From contig CALRGX010000009.1 of assembly GCA_943358385.1 (NCBI GenBank), positions 1-47,012 of the forward strand: DNA of 47,012 nucleotides, in the 5' to 3' direction. The position numbers were made by a program, and so were the translations under genes. Shown here piece after piece: positions 36,077-45,471 of the stretch (position 1 is the first letter of the stretch; each line of letters starts with the position of its first letter). This DNA comes from Parcubacteria group bacterium. Lineage in GTDB: Bacteria > Patescibacteriota > Minisyncoccia > Phycocordibacterales > UBA2100. The notes under the pieces were generated by a model. The model did no database searches. It saw only the letters and a list, made by a program, of their open reading frames with translations, and was not told the origin of the DNA.

Positions 36077-37459
36077 CTAAAAACGGTAGTAGATAAACGG
36101 GTTGTAGCTTCCGTCAGCAAGTGCCATCGTACATAAAATCAGCATTGCACAAAGTGCCAGCACCCGCCCATGAGCAATCCATGCCGGCGCCATGTGCTGG
36201 AGGACGCGCTGCACCAAAGGCGTAGCACCCACAACAGCGGCGACAAACGCCAATAAGGTAATCGAATCAAGCGGGAGTGATGCAGCATCCATTGAACTCT
36301 GCGCCATGCCGAACATTCCTCGAAGATACTCAAACGCATGCGGCACTGAATCGGCGCGGAAAAATACCCACCCGACCAGAACTACCAAGCCAACGTATAC
36401 ATGGCGTACTACTGTAGGGACCACAACCTTACTATGTTCTCCCAGTCGCTCGAACACCAAGAAAACGCCGTGCCACAATCCCCACAACACAAACACCCAC
36501 CCTGCCCCATGCCACAGACCAACCAGCAAAAATACGATGAGGATATTGCGCGTCGTGCGCCATTTCCCTTGAAAACTTCCTCCCAGTGGTATGTAGACAT
36601 AATCTCGAAACCACGCCGAAAGCGATATGTGCCAGCGCCGCCAGAAATCTTGCACACTATGCGCTGCGTAGGGATAATTAAAGTTTTCAGGAAGCGAGAA
36701 GCCGAACATTTTTCCAATGCCAACCGCCATGTCGCTGTATCCAGAAAAATCATAGTAAATCTGGAATGCATACGCCGTGATGCCAACCCACGCAACTACG
36801 GTCGTGACTTCCGAGGGCGGAAGCGCAAATGCCGCATCGGAAACAGGCGCGAGCGAATTCGCTATCAATACTTTTTTCCCGAGGCCGATGGTGAAGCGCC
36901 ACGCTCCTTCTGCAAATAGCGGCAGCTGCTCGACCCGCTCTCGTAACTGGGGGGCGATGCTTTTGTAGCGAACGATTGGCCCGGCAATCAGCTGCGGAAA
37001 GAGAAAAAGATAGAGAAGCAAATCAGAAAAATGTTTCTGCGGCTCAACGTCTTTACGATACACATCTAAGAGGTACGAGAGCGAATGGAAGGTGAAGAAT
37101 GAAATACCGAGTGGCAGTATCAGTGTATCCAACAGGGATATGCGCCCCGCAAGACCGATTGCCTCCGCAAAAAATGCAGCGTACTTGTAGAAAAAAAGCG
37201 GGCACAGATTCACCAGTATTCCCACCATGAGTGCTGCGCGCGCACGTGCGTGCTGAGCATCACGAAGGTACGAAGTGAGAAAGAAGTTGATAGTTGCTGT
37301 TCCAATAAATAACAGCAGAAAGAGACCCCCTTCCCAGGCGTAGAACACCAGACTTGCAAGCAACAGGAAAGAATTTCTAGCCTTTATGGGGAGCGCGTAG
37401 TAGACCAGAATTACCAGTGGCAGGAAGAAAAAGAGAAAGGTAATACTGGCAAACGACAT
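36077..37459 (-). CDS. MBOAT O-acyltransferase, AlgI family
   Basis: YDFSGYSDMAVGIGKMFGFSLPENFNYPYAAHSVQDFWRRWHISLSAWFRDYVYIPLGG; NILIVFLLVGLWHGAGWVFVLWGLWHG. Confidence 0.94.
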   Translation of the reverse strand: MSFASITFLFFFLPLVILVYYALPIKARNSFLLLASLVFYAWEGGLFLLLFIGTATINFFLTSYLRDAQHARARAALMVGILVNLCPLFFYKYAAFFAEAIGLAGRISLLDTLILPLGISFFTFHSLSYLLDVYRKDVEPQKHFSDLLLYLFLFPQLIAGPIVRYKSIAPQLRERVEQLPLFAEGAWRFTIGLGKKVLIANSLAPVSDAAFALPPSEVTTVVAWVGITAYAFQIYYDFSGYSDMAVGIGKMFGFSLPENFNYPYAAHSVQDFWRRWHISLSAWFRDYVYIPLGGSFQGKWRTTRNILIVFLLVGLWHGAGWVFVLWGLWHGVFLVFERLGEHSKVVVPTVVRHVYVGLVVLVGWVFFRADSVPHAFEYLRGMFGMAQSSMDAASLPLDSITLLAFVAAVVGATPLVQRVLQHMAPAWIAHGRVLALCAMLILCTMALADGSYNPFIYYRF

Positions 37460-37503
37460 GGCTGCATTCTACACACCCCACCCCTACGTGCTACCATCGC
37501 CGC

Positions 37504-38481
37504 ATGACGCTACGTCACTACATCATCCTGCTACAAATCACGGTGATATGCGGCGTGCTGGCTATTATTGGATACCGCGTATTCATACAGGTCCCCGTCA
37601 CTGGTTCGCTGCCAAAGAATTTTGCACAGCACCAATCAGGGAGTATCTACAGCACGTATTTCGAGCCACAAGCCTCAACCACCATGGACAACAGACCCGC
37701 TTGGGCAGATAAGTCGAGCCGCAACACGATTAATCTTGATACCCTCAACGACCGCTACGACTACCCCGTCGAGAAGCCGCAGGACGTGTTTCGCATCGCT
37801 GTTTTGGGCGACTCTTTCGCCTATGGCCTCTACGTAGACACTGATAAGAACTTTGCCGAACTCTTGGAAGATCATTTCGCAGCGGACGCACAGTGCAGCA
37901 AAAAAATAGAGATTATAAACTTTGGGGTACCTGCCTACGACATAGAGTTTGCGGCAGAGAGATTTCGTTTGCGTGCAGCAAAATACCATCCGGATGTAGT
38001 ACTGTGGTTCACCGAAGCGGGTGACTTTCAGCAGGTCAACGATATCTTTCAACCACTCTTGCGCAAACACGCCGAAACGCTCGCGCCTGGCGTCCCGTTT
38101 GATTTCTTCAACATGCCTGGCGATGTACTCAACACCATCTGGCCAAAAGCACGAGAAGAAGCACAAGCACTGATGACACCTGAACAGATGCTTGAACGCG
38201 AAATGGCAGCACTCAAGAAGTTTCGGGCAGATTTCAATGGCTCGCTGATTCTTTTTTCTATTCCGCCAGCCATGCAAGGCAACAACGTGCGCAAGGCACT
38301 CACTGGGTTTGCACAGAACGCTACTAATACCACCGTCATACTCGATGCGGTATCGCCGTGGGATGTAACGTACCAGGTACTTCCTGATGATCCGCACCCG
38401 AATGCGCTCGGGAGTCGTATGATTGCCGATGCTTTAGCTGAAAAAATGATAGCTATGCACCTCGTGCCGTGTACGAAATGA
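37504..38481 (+). CDS. SGNH/GDSL hydrolase-like protein
   Basis: RIAVLGDSFAYGLYVDTDKNFAELLE, INFGVPAYDIEFAAE, DDPHPNALGSRMIADAL. Confidence 0.8.
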   Translation: MTLRHYIILLQITVICGVLAIIGYRVFIQVPVTGSLPKNFAQHQSGSIYSTYFEPQASTTMDNRPAWADKSSRNTINLDTLNDRYDYPVEKPQDVFRIAVLGDSFAYGLYVDTDKNFAELLEDHFAADAQCSKKIEIINFGVPAYDIEFAAERFRLRAAKYHPDVVLWFTEAGDFQQVNDIFQPLLRKHAETLAPGVPFDFFNMPGDVLNTIWPKAREEAQALMTPEQMLEREMAALKKFRADFNGSLILFSIPPAMQGNNVRKALTGFAQNATNTTVILDAVSPWDVTYQVLPDDPHPNALGSRMIADALAEKMIAMHLVPCTK

Positions 38482-38488
38482 CACGGAA

Positions 38489-40156
38489 CTATTTTGAAAG
38501 CAGTATGTTGCCCAGTAGCAGGTAATCAATCGGCTGCTCAGTGAACACTGCAAGTGCTTGTTCTAGACTCTCGACCAATGGCTCGCCGCGCCGATTAAAA
38601 CTGGTGTTCAGAAGCGCACTCATTCCGGTGTTTTTTTCAAAAGCAACAAGAATATCAGCGATGCCATCTTCGTCCCGCCGCACTGTTTGCACGCGGCAAC
38701 TGCCATCCACGTGAACAATGTTTGGTATGCGCGCACTATCAATCGCCGGTAGGCATACATTCATATAGGGGTGCTCATTGAGTCCCTGTGGCACGTGTAC
38801 GTATTCATGCAGTTTGTCCTGAAGAAACACCCCACCGAACGGTCGAAATGATTCTCGAGATTTAAGGGCATGGAGCTTTTTGAATGCTTCTAGGTGCGCA
38901 GGGTGAGCCAATAGCGAACGGTTCCCAAGGGCGCGCGGACCAAATTCCATCTTCCCCGATACTCGGGCAATCACCTTCCCTTGCGCAATAAGTGCAGCAA
39001 TGCGCGGCGCAACTTCAGTTGATGGCAGTACCTCATACGGCAAACCAGAAGCGTGTGCCATTGCTTCCGCCTCGGTGTCGTGGTTTGTCCCAATGCATAC
39101 ACCCAGAGGAGCAGCACGTGTTTGGGTGCGTTCTGGTTTCTGATGATGCACATATGCTGCTGCCCCATAAGCTGCGCCGGAATCCCCTGCTGCACCAAAC
39201 ACATGCAAGGCACTGAACGGTCCTTGCGCAACGACGCCATTTGCCACCGCATTCAACGCAACTCCACCAGCAAGGCACAGATTGGCACTCGGTATCTCTT
39301 TGTGTGCTTGTGCAATGATAGAGACCAGTATGTCCTGCGTTAGTTTCTGCAGCGCAGCGGCAACGGCGATGTGCCAAGGCGTGATTTCCGTCTCAGCTAT
39401 CCGCGGCTCACCTAAAATTCGCTCGAGCGAACTACTCCACATTCGCCCACCTGCCCGAAAATGAAAGTATTCCATCGCTAGTGTAAAGCTTCCGTCATCC
39501 TCGCGACGCACGAGGGGTGAGAGGTCGACGGTTGCGTCGGTGGGCATGGCGGCTAGCGCCATTACTTTGTACTCTTCATCGTTAACTCGAAACCCAAGAA
39601 ATGCGGTGATAGTAGAGTACAAAAGCCCGAGTGAATGTGGGTAATGCAGTGCTTTTTTCTGAACTAACCCCTCTACAGTTGCGTGCCATATGCTCGTGGT
39701 TTCGTATTCCCCTACTCCATCTACCACTACAACTGCAGACTCTGGATAAGACGAGGAGTAAAAAGCAGCTGCTGCATGCGAGAGATGGTGTGGCACATAC
39801 TGCACCGTGCCCGTATAGCCAAGTCCTTCAAGCGACTTCTCTATGTCGAGCCGCTCGGAAAGCCATTCAGGCATCATACGTACAAAAGCAGCGCCCGAGA
39901 ATGGGTATGTCTGTGCGAAATCCTCCAGCACACGCTCGAATTTTCGTAATGGCTTTTCATAAAAGCACACGGCGTCGATTTCTGCTGCGGTAATTCCCAT
40001 TTCTTTAAAACATGCAGCGAGTGCCCTGTGCGGGAATCTGTTGTCGTGCTTAATCCGACTAAAGCGCTCTTCCTCTGCAGCGAAAATCAATTCGCCGTCG
40101 CGCAAAAGCGCGACGGCGCTATCATGAAAAAAACACGAGATACCCAGTGTGTACAT
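38489..40156 (-). CDS. Carbamoyltransferase, NodU/CmcH/SxtI family
   Basis: LGISCFFHDSAVALLRDGELIFAAEEERFSRIKHD, HHLSHAAAAFYSS, SGKMEFGPRALGNRSLLAHP, NTSFNRRGEPLVESLEQAL. Confidence 0.94.
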   Translation of the reverse strand: MYTLGISCFFHDSAVALLRDGELIFAAEEERFSRIKHDNRFPHRALAACFKEMGITAAEIDAVCFYEKPLRKFERVLEDFAQTYPFSGAAFVRMMPEWLSERLDIEKSLEGLGYTGTVQYVPHHLSHAAAAFYSSSYPESAVVVVDGVGEYETTSIWHATVEGLVQKKALHYPHSLGLLYSTITAFLGFRVNDEEYKVMALAAMPTDATVDLSPLVRREDDGSFTLAMEYFHFRAGGRMWSSSLERILGEPRIAETEITPWHIAVAAALQKLTQDILVSIIAQAHKEIPSANLCLAGGVALNAVANGVVAQGPFSALHVFGAAGDSGAAYGAAAYVHHQKPERTQTRAAPLGVCIGTNHDTEAEAMAHASGLPYEVLPSTEVAPRIAALIAQGKVIARVSGKMEFGPRALGNRSLLAHPAHLEAFKKLHALKSRESFRPFGGVFLQDKLHEYVHVPQGLNEHPYMNVCLPAIDSARIPNIVHVDGSCRVQTVRRDEDGIADILVAFEKNTGMSALLNTSFNRRGEPLVESLEQALAVFTEQPIDYLLLGNILLSK

Positions 40157-40158
40157 AT

Positions 40159-40338
40159 CTAATAGAGTGCATCAAGCTGAGCAGGACATGCAGGCGCTCT
40201 CCAGCCTCGCTTTGGCGCACCCCACAAACGCGTCACCTGTATCATCAGAGCCGCCAGCCCCACACCAATTACGTAGGTGATGGTGAGAACGATAAAGGCA
40301 GGTAGCTCGGTGAGTGTCACCATCAGCGGATGCTTCAT
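40159..40338 (-). CDS. 59-aa small membrane protein upstream of the carbamoyltransferase (absent from ORF track)
   Basis: MKHPLMVTLTELPAFIVLTITYVIGVGLAALMIQVTRLWGAPKRGWRAPACPAQLDALY; stop 2 nt before the carbamoyltransferase ATG. Confidence 0.65.
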   Translation of the reverse strand: MKHPLMVTLTELPAFIVLTITYVIGVGLAALMIQVTRLWGAPKRGWRAPACPAQLDALY

Positions 40339-40339
40339 A

Positions 40340-40495
40340 CTAAATGATGGGGTACAAAAAGAGCGGCACGGGAGACACGGTTGCGGCTACAATCACCAAC
40401 CCAGCAATCACCAAAAGCAGAATGATGGGCAGCAACCATGGCTGCTCGGCACCACGTACCAAAGCCCACAAACGCTCGATAACGCGCAATCTCAT
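40340..40495 (-). CDS. 51-aa small membrane protein, DUF5989/SxtK-like (absent from ORF track)
   Basis: MRLRVIERLWALVRGAEQPWLLPIILLLVIAGLVIVAATVSPVPLFLYPII. Confidence 0.65.
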   Translation of the reverse strand: MRLRVIERLWALVRGAEQPWLLPIILLLVIAGLVIVAATVSPVPLFLYPII

Positions 40496-40520
40496 ACGGG
40501 AAGTCTATACAAATACCCCG

Positions 40521-41645
40521 TTACTGCAATGATGTGCCTGTAGCGCGAGCGCATACCTCTGCATCTTCGCGCACCACCGTGGCACACACTTCACTCCACG
40601 GGCGGATGCCCGGGTACGTATCTTTTGCTGCGCTGTGGCTCTCGTACATGCCAGAAAGCGCCGCAGGCTGCTGTGCAATCGGAATCGTAGCAAAAAATGC
40701 ACCCATACTTTCCTCTCGATTTTCGTCGTATGCTTTCCGCGTCTCAAGTGAAGTGAGTATATTCGCGCACACATCTCGTTCATCATGGCTTTTACTTGCC
40801 GCCAAGCAATTCTGGACACCTTGCAAAGGATTGCCCACATCGTTGTATCGCTGAGAAAGCTGGCTCTGGCAGGAAGACTGAAATTTTTGTTGAAGTGTGC
40901 GGCAGTACGCGAAGGCATTACTGGGATCAACTTCTGGAAATGGATTCTTCCCCTCTGCCATACCTGCAATGTAATCACTCAATTGACTAAACACGCCGCG
41001 GTAGCAGCCGCTCATTTCTTTTTCAGGACCACCTGCAAGTGAATCACAGAGTGTGAGTGCTTGCTCCACATCCTGGGTCCATTCCATGGCGGCGTGCCCA
41101 AACCCATGGAAACATGGCCCATTGGCCATACCTGCCGCACGGGTTTCTTCGCACAAACGCCACGCACGCTTTTGCACATCCTGCCCACTCTCGAGTATCT
41201 CTGCTTCCATACCGTGCAGATACCCGCCAAGGCACGTGCGCACTTCAGCGACGTTTAGTAATTGGCCGACTTCCGCAACACTGAGATTAAGAGCCGCGTG
41301 CCCTACGTTGTGCAACAGCAAATGACACTCACCACTGGAGATAGCGCGATTTTTCGTGGCGGTGAATACTGCTCGCAGTGCAAATGCAGGGCCGCGGGTT
41401 TTGGTTTTATCTGGCAACTCTTCCTGAAAGCGCGCAACAATCCCCTCTTCTTGAGCAAGGCGCTCGGCGTAATGCTCGGGAGATTCAAAAGAGGTGTAGT
41501 AGAAGTAACGAGCAGCGGGCACACAGAGTGCTATAACCACAAGAAGCGTGAGGGGCACGATGCGAGCATACATAGCGGCATTGTAGAGAAATTGTGCGGA
41601 CATGCCAGGAGAGTACTCTTCATAAAAAGTGGCGGGCGAGGACAT
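40521..41645 (-). CDS. Membrane-anchored Cys/His-containing hypothetical protein
   Basis: N-terminal TM; HNVGHAAL, GYLHGMEAE, CFHGFGHAAMEW repeated HxxGH motifs and many Cys. Confidence 0.6.
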   Translation of the reverse strand: MSSPATFYEEYSPGMSAQFLYNAAMYARIVPLTLLVVIALCVPAARYFYYTSFESPEHYAERLAQEEGIVARFQEELPDKTKTRGPAFALRAVFTATKNRAISSGECHLLLHNVGHAALNLSVAEVGQLLNVAEVRTCLGGYLHGMEAEILESGQDVQKRAWRLCEETRAAGMANGPCFHGFGHAAMEWTQDVEQALTLCDSLAGGPEKEMSGCYRGVFSQLSDYIAGMAEGKNPFPEVDPSNAFAYCRTLQQKFQSSCQSQLSQRYNDVGNPLQGVQNCLAASKSHDERDVCANILTSLETRKAYDENREESMGAFFATIPIAQQPAALSGMYESHSAAKDTYPGIRPWSEVCATVVREDAEVCARATGTSLQ

Positions 41646-41672
41646 GGTCCTCGCCCGCTTAGGCGCACGTGG

Positions 41673-42074
41673 TCACTTCTTCCGGCGCAACTTCTTGGCC
41701 GGAACCTTCTCCCGATACTGCTGGCCGAGCTTTTCGCCGGCCTTCAAATCGGGAGCAACCTCGTTTCGTTGCTGCGCGGCGTTTCGGTTGACGAGGGTCA
41801 ACCGATAGCCAACGGCAGCCGCGATTCGAATGACGGTGGTTATGTACGGCTGCTGACTTGCGCCGAGCACGAACCGCTCCACCGTCTTGGGGCTCACCCG
41901 CGCTTCACGCGCGACGTCGCTGAAATCGACCTCGAACTTTCGCTCGAGGAGCCACGCATGCATCATGCGTGACCGAAACGTCTCGATTTCTTGCAGCATC
42001 GCTCGCTCGTCCGGGTTAGCCGGATCGCGCAGCCGCGGTTGGCGTACCGCCTTCCGCTGTGGCCTTTTGGCCAT
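41673..42074 (-). CDS. XRE-like HTH transcriptional regulator
   Basis: FSDVAREARVSPKTVERFVLGASQQPYITTVIRIAAAVGYRLTLV. Confidence 0.7.
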   Translation of the reverse strand: MAKRPQRKAVRQPRLRDPANPDERAMLQEIETFRSRMMHAWLLERKFEVDFSDVAREARVSPKTVERFVLGASQQPYITTVIRIAAAVGYRLTLVNRNAAQQRNEVAPDLKAGEKLGQQYREKVPAKKLRRKK

Positions 42075-42272
42075 GTACTCTCTTTTCACTCTAAGTGACC
42101 TGAAGGTTCAAGACCTTCCGTTTTCAATTATACCATTTATGTGTATAAAATCAAGTATCTGACCGGGCAGGTAAAAGGGTTTGTATAGAAGGGCTTTCAC
42201 AGGACTTCCCCTTGTGGTAGCGTCGCCTTGGAAGCGTTCGTTGAAAAGTCATCACACACATTGGAGAGTTCC

Positions 42273-43694
42273 ATGCTCGAAGCATCATCACGCGAAGCAC
42301 TCGCCACCATCGATCAACTACTAGAGGGTCCGTCGTTTGACTGGGCACTGGTTGCGCAAAAGCTACGGCATGCCGTCGGCCAAGACGTGTATGAAGCGTG
42401 GTTTCTTTCGTTGAAGTACGAAAGCTACGGAACGCAAAAAGGTATAGTCACGCTCTCGGTTGCCAACAGTTTTCTGCAACGTTGGGTGAGCACTCACTAC
42501 CTCCAGCAGATTGCCGCTTGCCTGGTGGATGTACTCGGCGATGAGTACCCCGTGCACGATGTACGTATCCGATTCCGTGTAGCAGGTGCACAGGCGAAAA
42601 TACCTGCACGGTCATTAGAGCGGCATCGTCAATTGCCAGCACCTACAGCAATGGCGCCAACACCACCACACAAACCTGTGGAAGTGTGGTCGCCCTTAAA
42701 CCCTGATTTTCAGTCTGAAAGTTTCCGGGTCCACGATCAAAACCGTCTCGCGCACACGACCATACAGTGGCTGCTCGCCAATACTGCATCGTCCAAGCGT
42801 CTGCCGGCGTATATCTACGGCGCAAGCGGTCTGGGGAAGTCACACTTACTCCATAGTTTTGCTCGTGAATGCACCAAGCAAGGGAAATCGGTCCACTTGT
42901 GGTCACCGCAACATCGTCTGGCAAGCTCGCCTGACCAACAAACGAATTGTTGGGAAAGCGAGGTCATCATCGTCGACAGAATAGACACAAGAGGTCCTCA
43001 TGACCAGGAGATGCACCACATACTCATGCAGGCTCTTGCCCGTCATGCGCAAGTGCTCGTGGCCGCCACGTCTGAACCGAAATGCCTCGCATATCTGTCG
43101 CAAGAGCTACTCGCCGCGTTTACCTCAGGCATTGTCGTTGAAATGCTACCGTTTGAAGATGCTGCAAAGTGCATGGTTTTCGATTCACTCGTTGAGAGAA
43201 TTCGCGTTCGAGAACCTGAGTTCGCCGTGCCTGACATGATCGCGACACAGGTCATCCTAAAACTTCCAGGAAACGGGAACAGTTTGCAGGGGTTTTCGCT
43301 GCGACTACTCACTCACTTTCTGACTCATCGATGCATGCCTGATATCCATGACGTGGACCGGTTCGTCCAAACACTCTGCCCTGATGGCATCGTGCCACGC
43401 ATCAAAATCGATGACGTGCAGAAATGTGTCTGTGCGCACTTTGGAGTCTCTAAGACTGACCTACTTTCTCAACGTCGTCATCGTACGGTAGTATGGCCAC
43501 GCCAAGTGGGCATGTACTTGTGCAAGGTGCTTACCACACATTCTCTACCCGAAGTTGGCAGACGTTTTGGCGGCAAAGATCACACTACGGTGTTGCATGC
43601 CATTCGAAAGGTGGTGGCGATCGAAGCCACCGACACCTATGTTGCCGACGAACTCAGACTTTTGAGAAGACGTTTGAGACCGACTCACGATTAG
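42273..43694 (+). CDS. DnaA-like protein with degenerate AAA+ motifs
   Basis: IYGASGLGKSHLLHSFA and C-terminal LTTHSLPEVGRRFGGKDHTTVLHAIRK (DnaA signature); GGAGAG RBS before ATG 42273. Confidence 0.85.
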   Translation: MLEASSREALATIDQLLEGPSFDWALVAQKLRHAVGQDVYEAWFLSLKYESYGTQKGIVTLSVANSFLQRWVSTHYLQQIAACLVDVLGDEYPVHDVRIRFRVAGAQAKIPARSLERHRQLPAPTAMAPTPPHKPVEVWSPLNPDFQSESFRVHDQNRLAHTTIQWLLANTASSKRLPAYIYGASGLGKSHLLHSFARECTKQGKSVHLWSPQHRLASSPDQQTNCWESEVIIVDRIDTRGPHDQEMHHILMQALARHAQVLVAATSEPKCLAYLSQELLAAFTSGIVVEMLPFEDAAKCMVFDSLVERIRVREPEFAVPDMIATQVILKLPGNGNSLQGFSLRLLTHFLTHRCMPDIHDVDRFVQTLCPDGIVPRIKIDDVQKCVCAHFGVSKTDLLSQRRHRTVVWPRQVGMYLCKVLTTHSLPEVGRRFGGKDHTTVLHAIRKVVAIEATDTYVADELRLLRRRLRPTHD

Positions 43695-43769
43695 AACTGA
43701 TGCCCAGCAGTTCCTCCATGCAAAAGGCGCAGCACTATGGTGCTGCGCCTTTCACTATGAACCAAAACC

Positions 43770-44033
43770 TTATGAAAGATGCTTTGAAACGAGCTTGGTC
43801 ATTTCAAACATGTTGACCGTTGCTTTGCCACCAAATACAACCTTCAGTTTGTCATCAGCGTTGATGTTGCGCTTGTTCTTTTCGTCCTGCAAGCCATTTT
43901 TCTTAATGTATGCCCAAAGCCCCTTTACCACCTCTGAACGAGGCTTAGGACCCTTTCCAATGACGGCTTCGAGCTCTGGGCTCAAAGTCATTGGCTTCAT
44001 AAATGCTGAGTTTGCTTTCTTTGCTGCTGCCAT
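43770..44033 (-). CDS. SWIB/MDM2-domain small protein
   Basis: MAAAKKANSAFMKPMTLSPELEAVIGKGPKPRSEVVKGLWAYIKKNGLQDEKNKRNINADDKLKVVFG. Confidence 0.88.
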   Translation of the reverse strand: MAAAKKANSAFMKPMTLSPELEAVIGKGPKPRSEVVKGLWAYIKKNGLQDEKNKRNINADDKLKVVFGGKATVNMFEMTKLVSKHLS

Positions 44034-44192
44034 ACGCACGACTTTTATGATTACTGGTAGTGGGCGCAGTATACCACCCCTCTTTGGGCGCGCGAGGGGG
44101 TACCAAGGAGAACTCACGGAGAGGCCGGAGGCCGCCCCCAGGTGGCGGCCCTCACGACAAAGCAATCTGTGTCTACGGTATACAATGGTGCG

Positions 44193-44822
44193 ATGGAAAA
44201 AATACGGAATTTTCACCTCTCGCCCGAAGAAGAGGCACTGTGGAAAGGGCTGCGCACCCCCATCGCCATTCAAGACTACCTCGAAACATTGCCGATAAAT
44301 TTTGAGAAACGTGGTGACACACACTATTCGCCGCGCACGGTGATGCAAAAGCAAACCGCGCACTGCATTGAGGGCGCTCTGCTTGCCGCTGCCATACTTG
44401 ATTTTCACGGCGAGCGGCCACTCTTGATGGATTTCACCACAAAGAAAAAGGATGAGGATCATGTCGTAGCACTCTACAAAATAAATGGCTATTGGGGCGC
44501 CATTTCAAAAACCAATCATCCCATCCTTCGCTTTCGTGACCCGATCTACAAAACACTGCGTGAGTTGGCGCTTTCTTTTGCGCACGAGTATTTTATGTTT
44601 GAGGACGGCGAAAAAACGCTCGTCTCGTATTCGCGCCCTTTAAACATGCGCCGCTTTGGTACAAAGTGGATTACCACCAGTGAAGACTTATTCTGGGTGG
44701 ATGCAGCGCTCGACAAGAACAAGCACTACTCGATAGTGCCGGAAGTAAACCGTACTCATCTGCGCCCGGCGACCGTATTTGAACGAAAAGCTATGACACA
44801 GAGAGAGTGGGAGAAAAAGTAA
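44193..44822 (+). CDS. Possible transglutaminase-like/cysteine-protease-fold protein
   Basis: TAHCIEGALLAAAILDFHGERPLLMDF...DHVVALYKINGYWGAISKTNH, Cys...His pattern. Confidence 0.45.
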   Translation: MEKIRNFHLSPEEEALWKGLRTPIAIQDYLETLPINFEKRGDTHYSPRTVMQKQTAHCIEGALLAAAILDFHGERPLLMDFTTKKKDEDHVVALYKINGYWGAISKTNHPILRFRDPIYKTLRELALSFAHEYFMFEDGEKTLVSYSRPLNMRRFGTKWITTSEDLFWVDAALDKNKHYSIVPEVNRTHLRPATVFERKAMTQREWEKK

Positions 44823-44941
44823 GAAGGAGGTTTTAGGTGTGAGATAAGAGGTGTTAGAAGAAGCACGATGCAGGCCAACTATACAGAGAAGATACTTGAT
44901 CTACGAAGTAGCAGTATGCTGGCAAGCAATTGTTGAAAGTA

Positions 44942-45412
44942 TCAATTTTTGGGCACTTCGGTTGAAGTCCAGGTACCACAGGCTTTGCACTCGTTGTCGG
45001 TTCGCGTGTAGAGAGTACCATCTTTCGAGTTATGGGTTTCGTTGAACCGTACAAAGGTCGCGCGGCTCGAACATGTTGGGCAGATAGCCGCGCCGGCACC
45101 ATACAGAGTGTCGCGGACTTTTTGCAGCTCGGCTACCAGAGCGACATCATCAATTTTCTTGAAGCGCGGCAGTGTCGCGCCATTCTTCTCGACTGATCCC
45201 ATAAACATCTCCAGCGGTCTTGCCTGAAAATCTGCCGGTGCGAACCAATCATTTTTATAGAGCGGACGGTAGAGCACCGTGAATGTCTTGTCTTCGGTGT
45301 GCCGCGCGATACCCACTACCTCGTAGCGATAGTTATGCGGCTCGCCTTGCGGGTCGTGCTTATAGTGCTGATAGAAACCTTTTTGAGGGAAGGCAGGAAT
45401 ATCTTTTTTCAT
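44942..45412 (-). CDS. DUF1653-domain protein with C-terminal zinc ribbon
   Basis: KGFYQHYKHDPQGEPHNYRYEVVGIARHTEDKTFTVLYRPLY...RPLEMFMGSVE; CPTC...CKAC. Confidence 0.8.
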   Translation of the reverse strand: MKKDIPAFPQKGFYQHYKHDPQGEPHNYRYEVVGIARHTEDKTFTVLYRPLYKNDWFAPADFQARPLEMFMGSVEKNGATLPRFKKIDDVALVAELQKVRDTLYGAGAAICPTCSSRATFVRFNETHNSKDGTLYTRTDNECKACGTWTSTEVPKN

Positions 45413-45450
45413 GCAAAAAGTATATCAGGCAGGAGTATCCGCCGCTGAAA

Positions 45451-45471
45451 TATAAAGGACCGACCTTTATA
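45451..45471. repeat. Third copy of the 21-bp palindromic element
   Basis: TATAAAGGACCGACCTTTATA, identical to 28687-28707. Confidence 0.95.

Noticed and set aside
37675-38397. 240-aa minus-strand ORF
   Set aside because: Antisense to the SGNH hydrolase gene, which has clear motifs.
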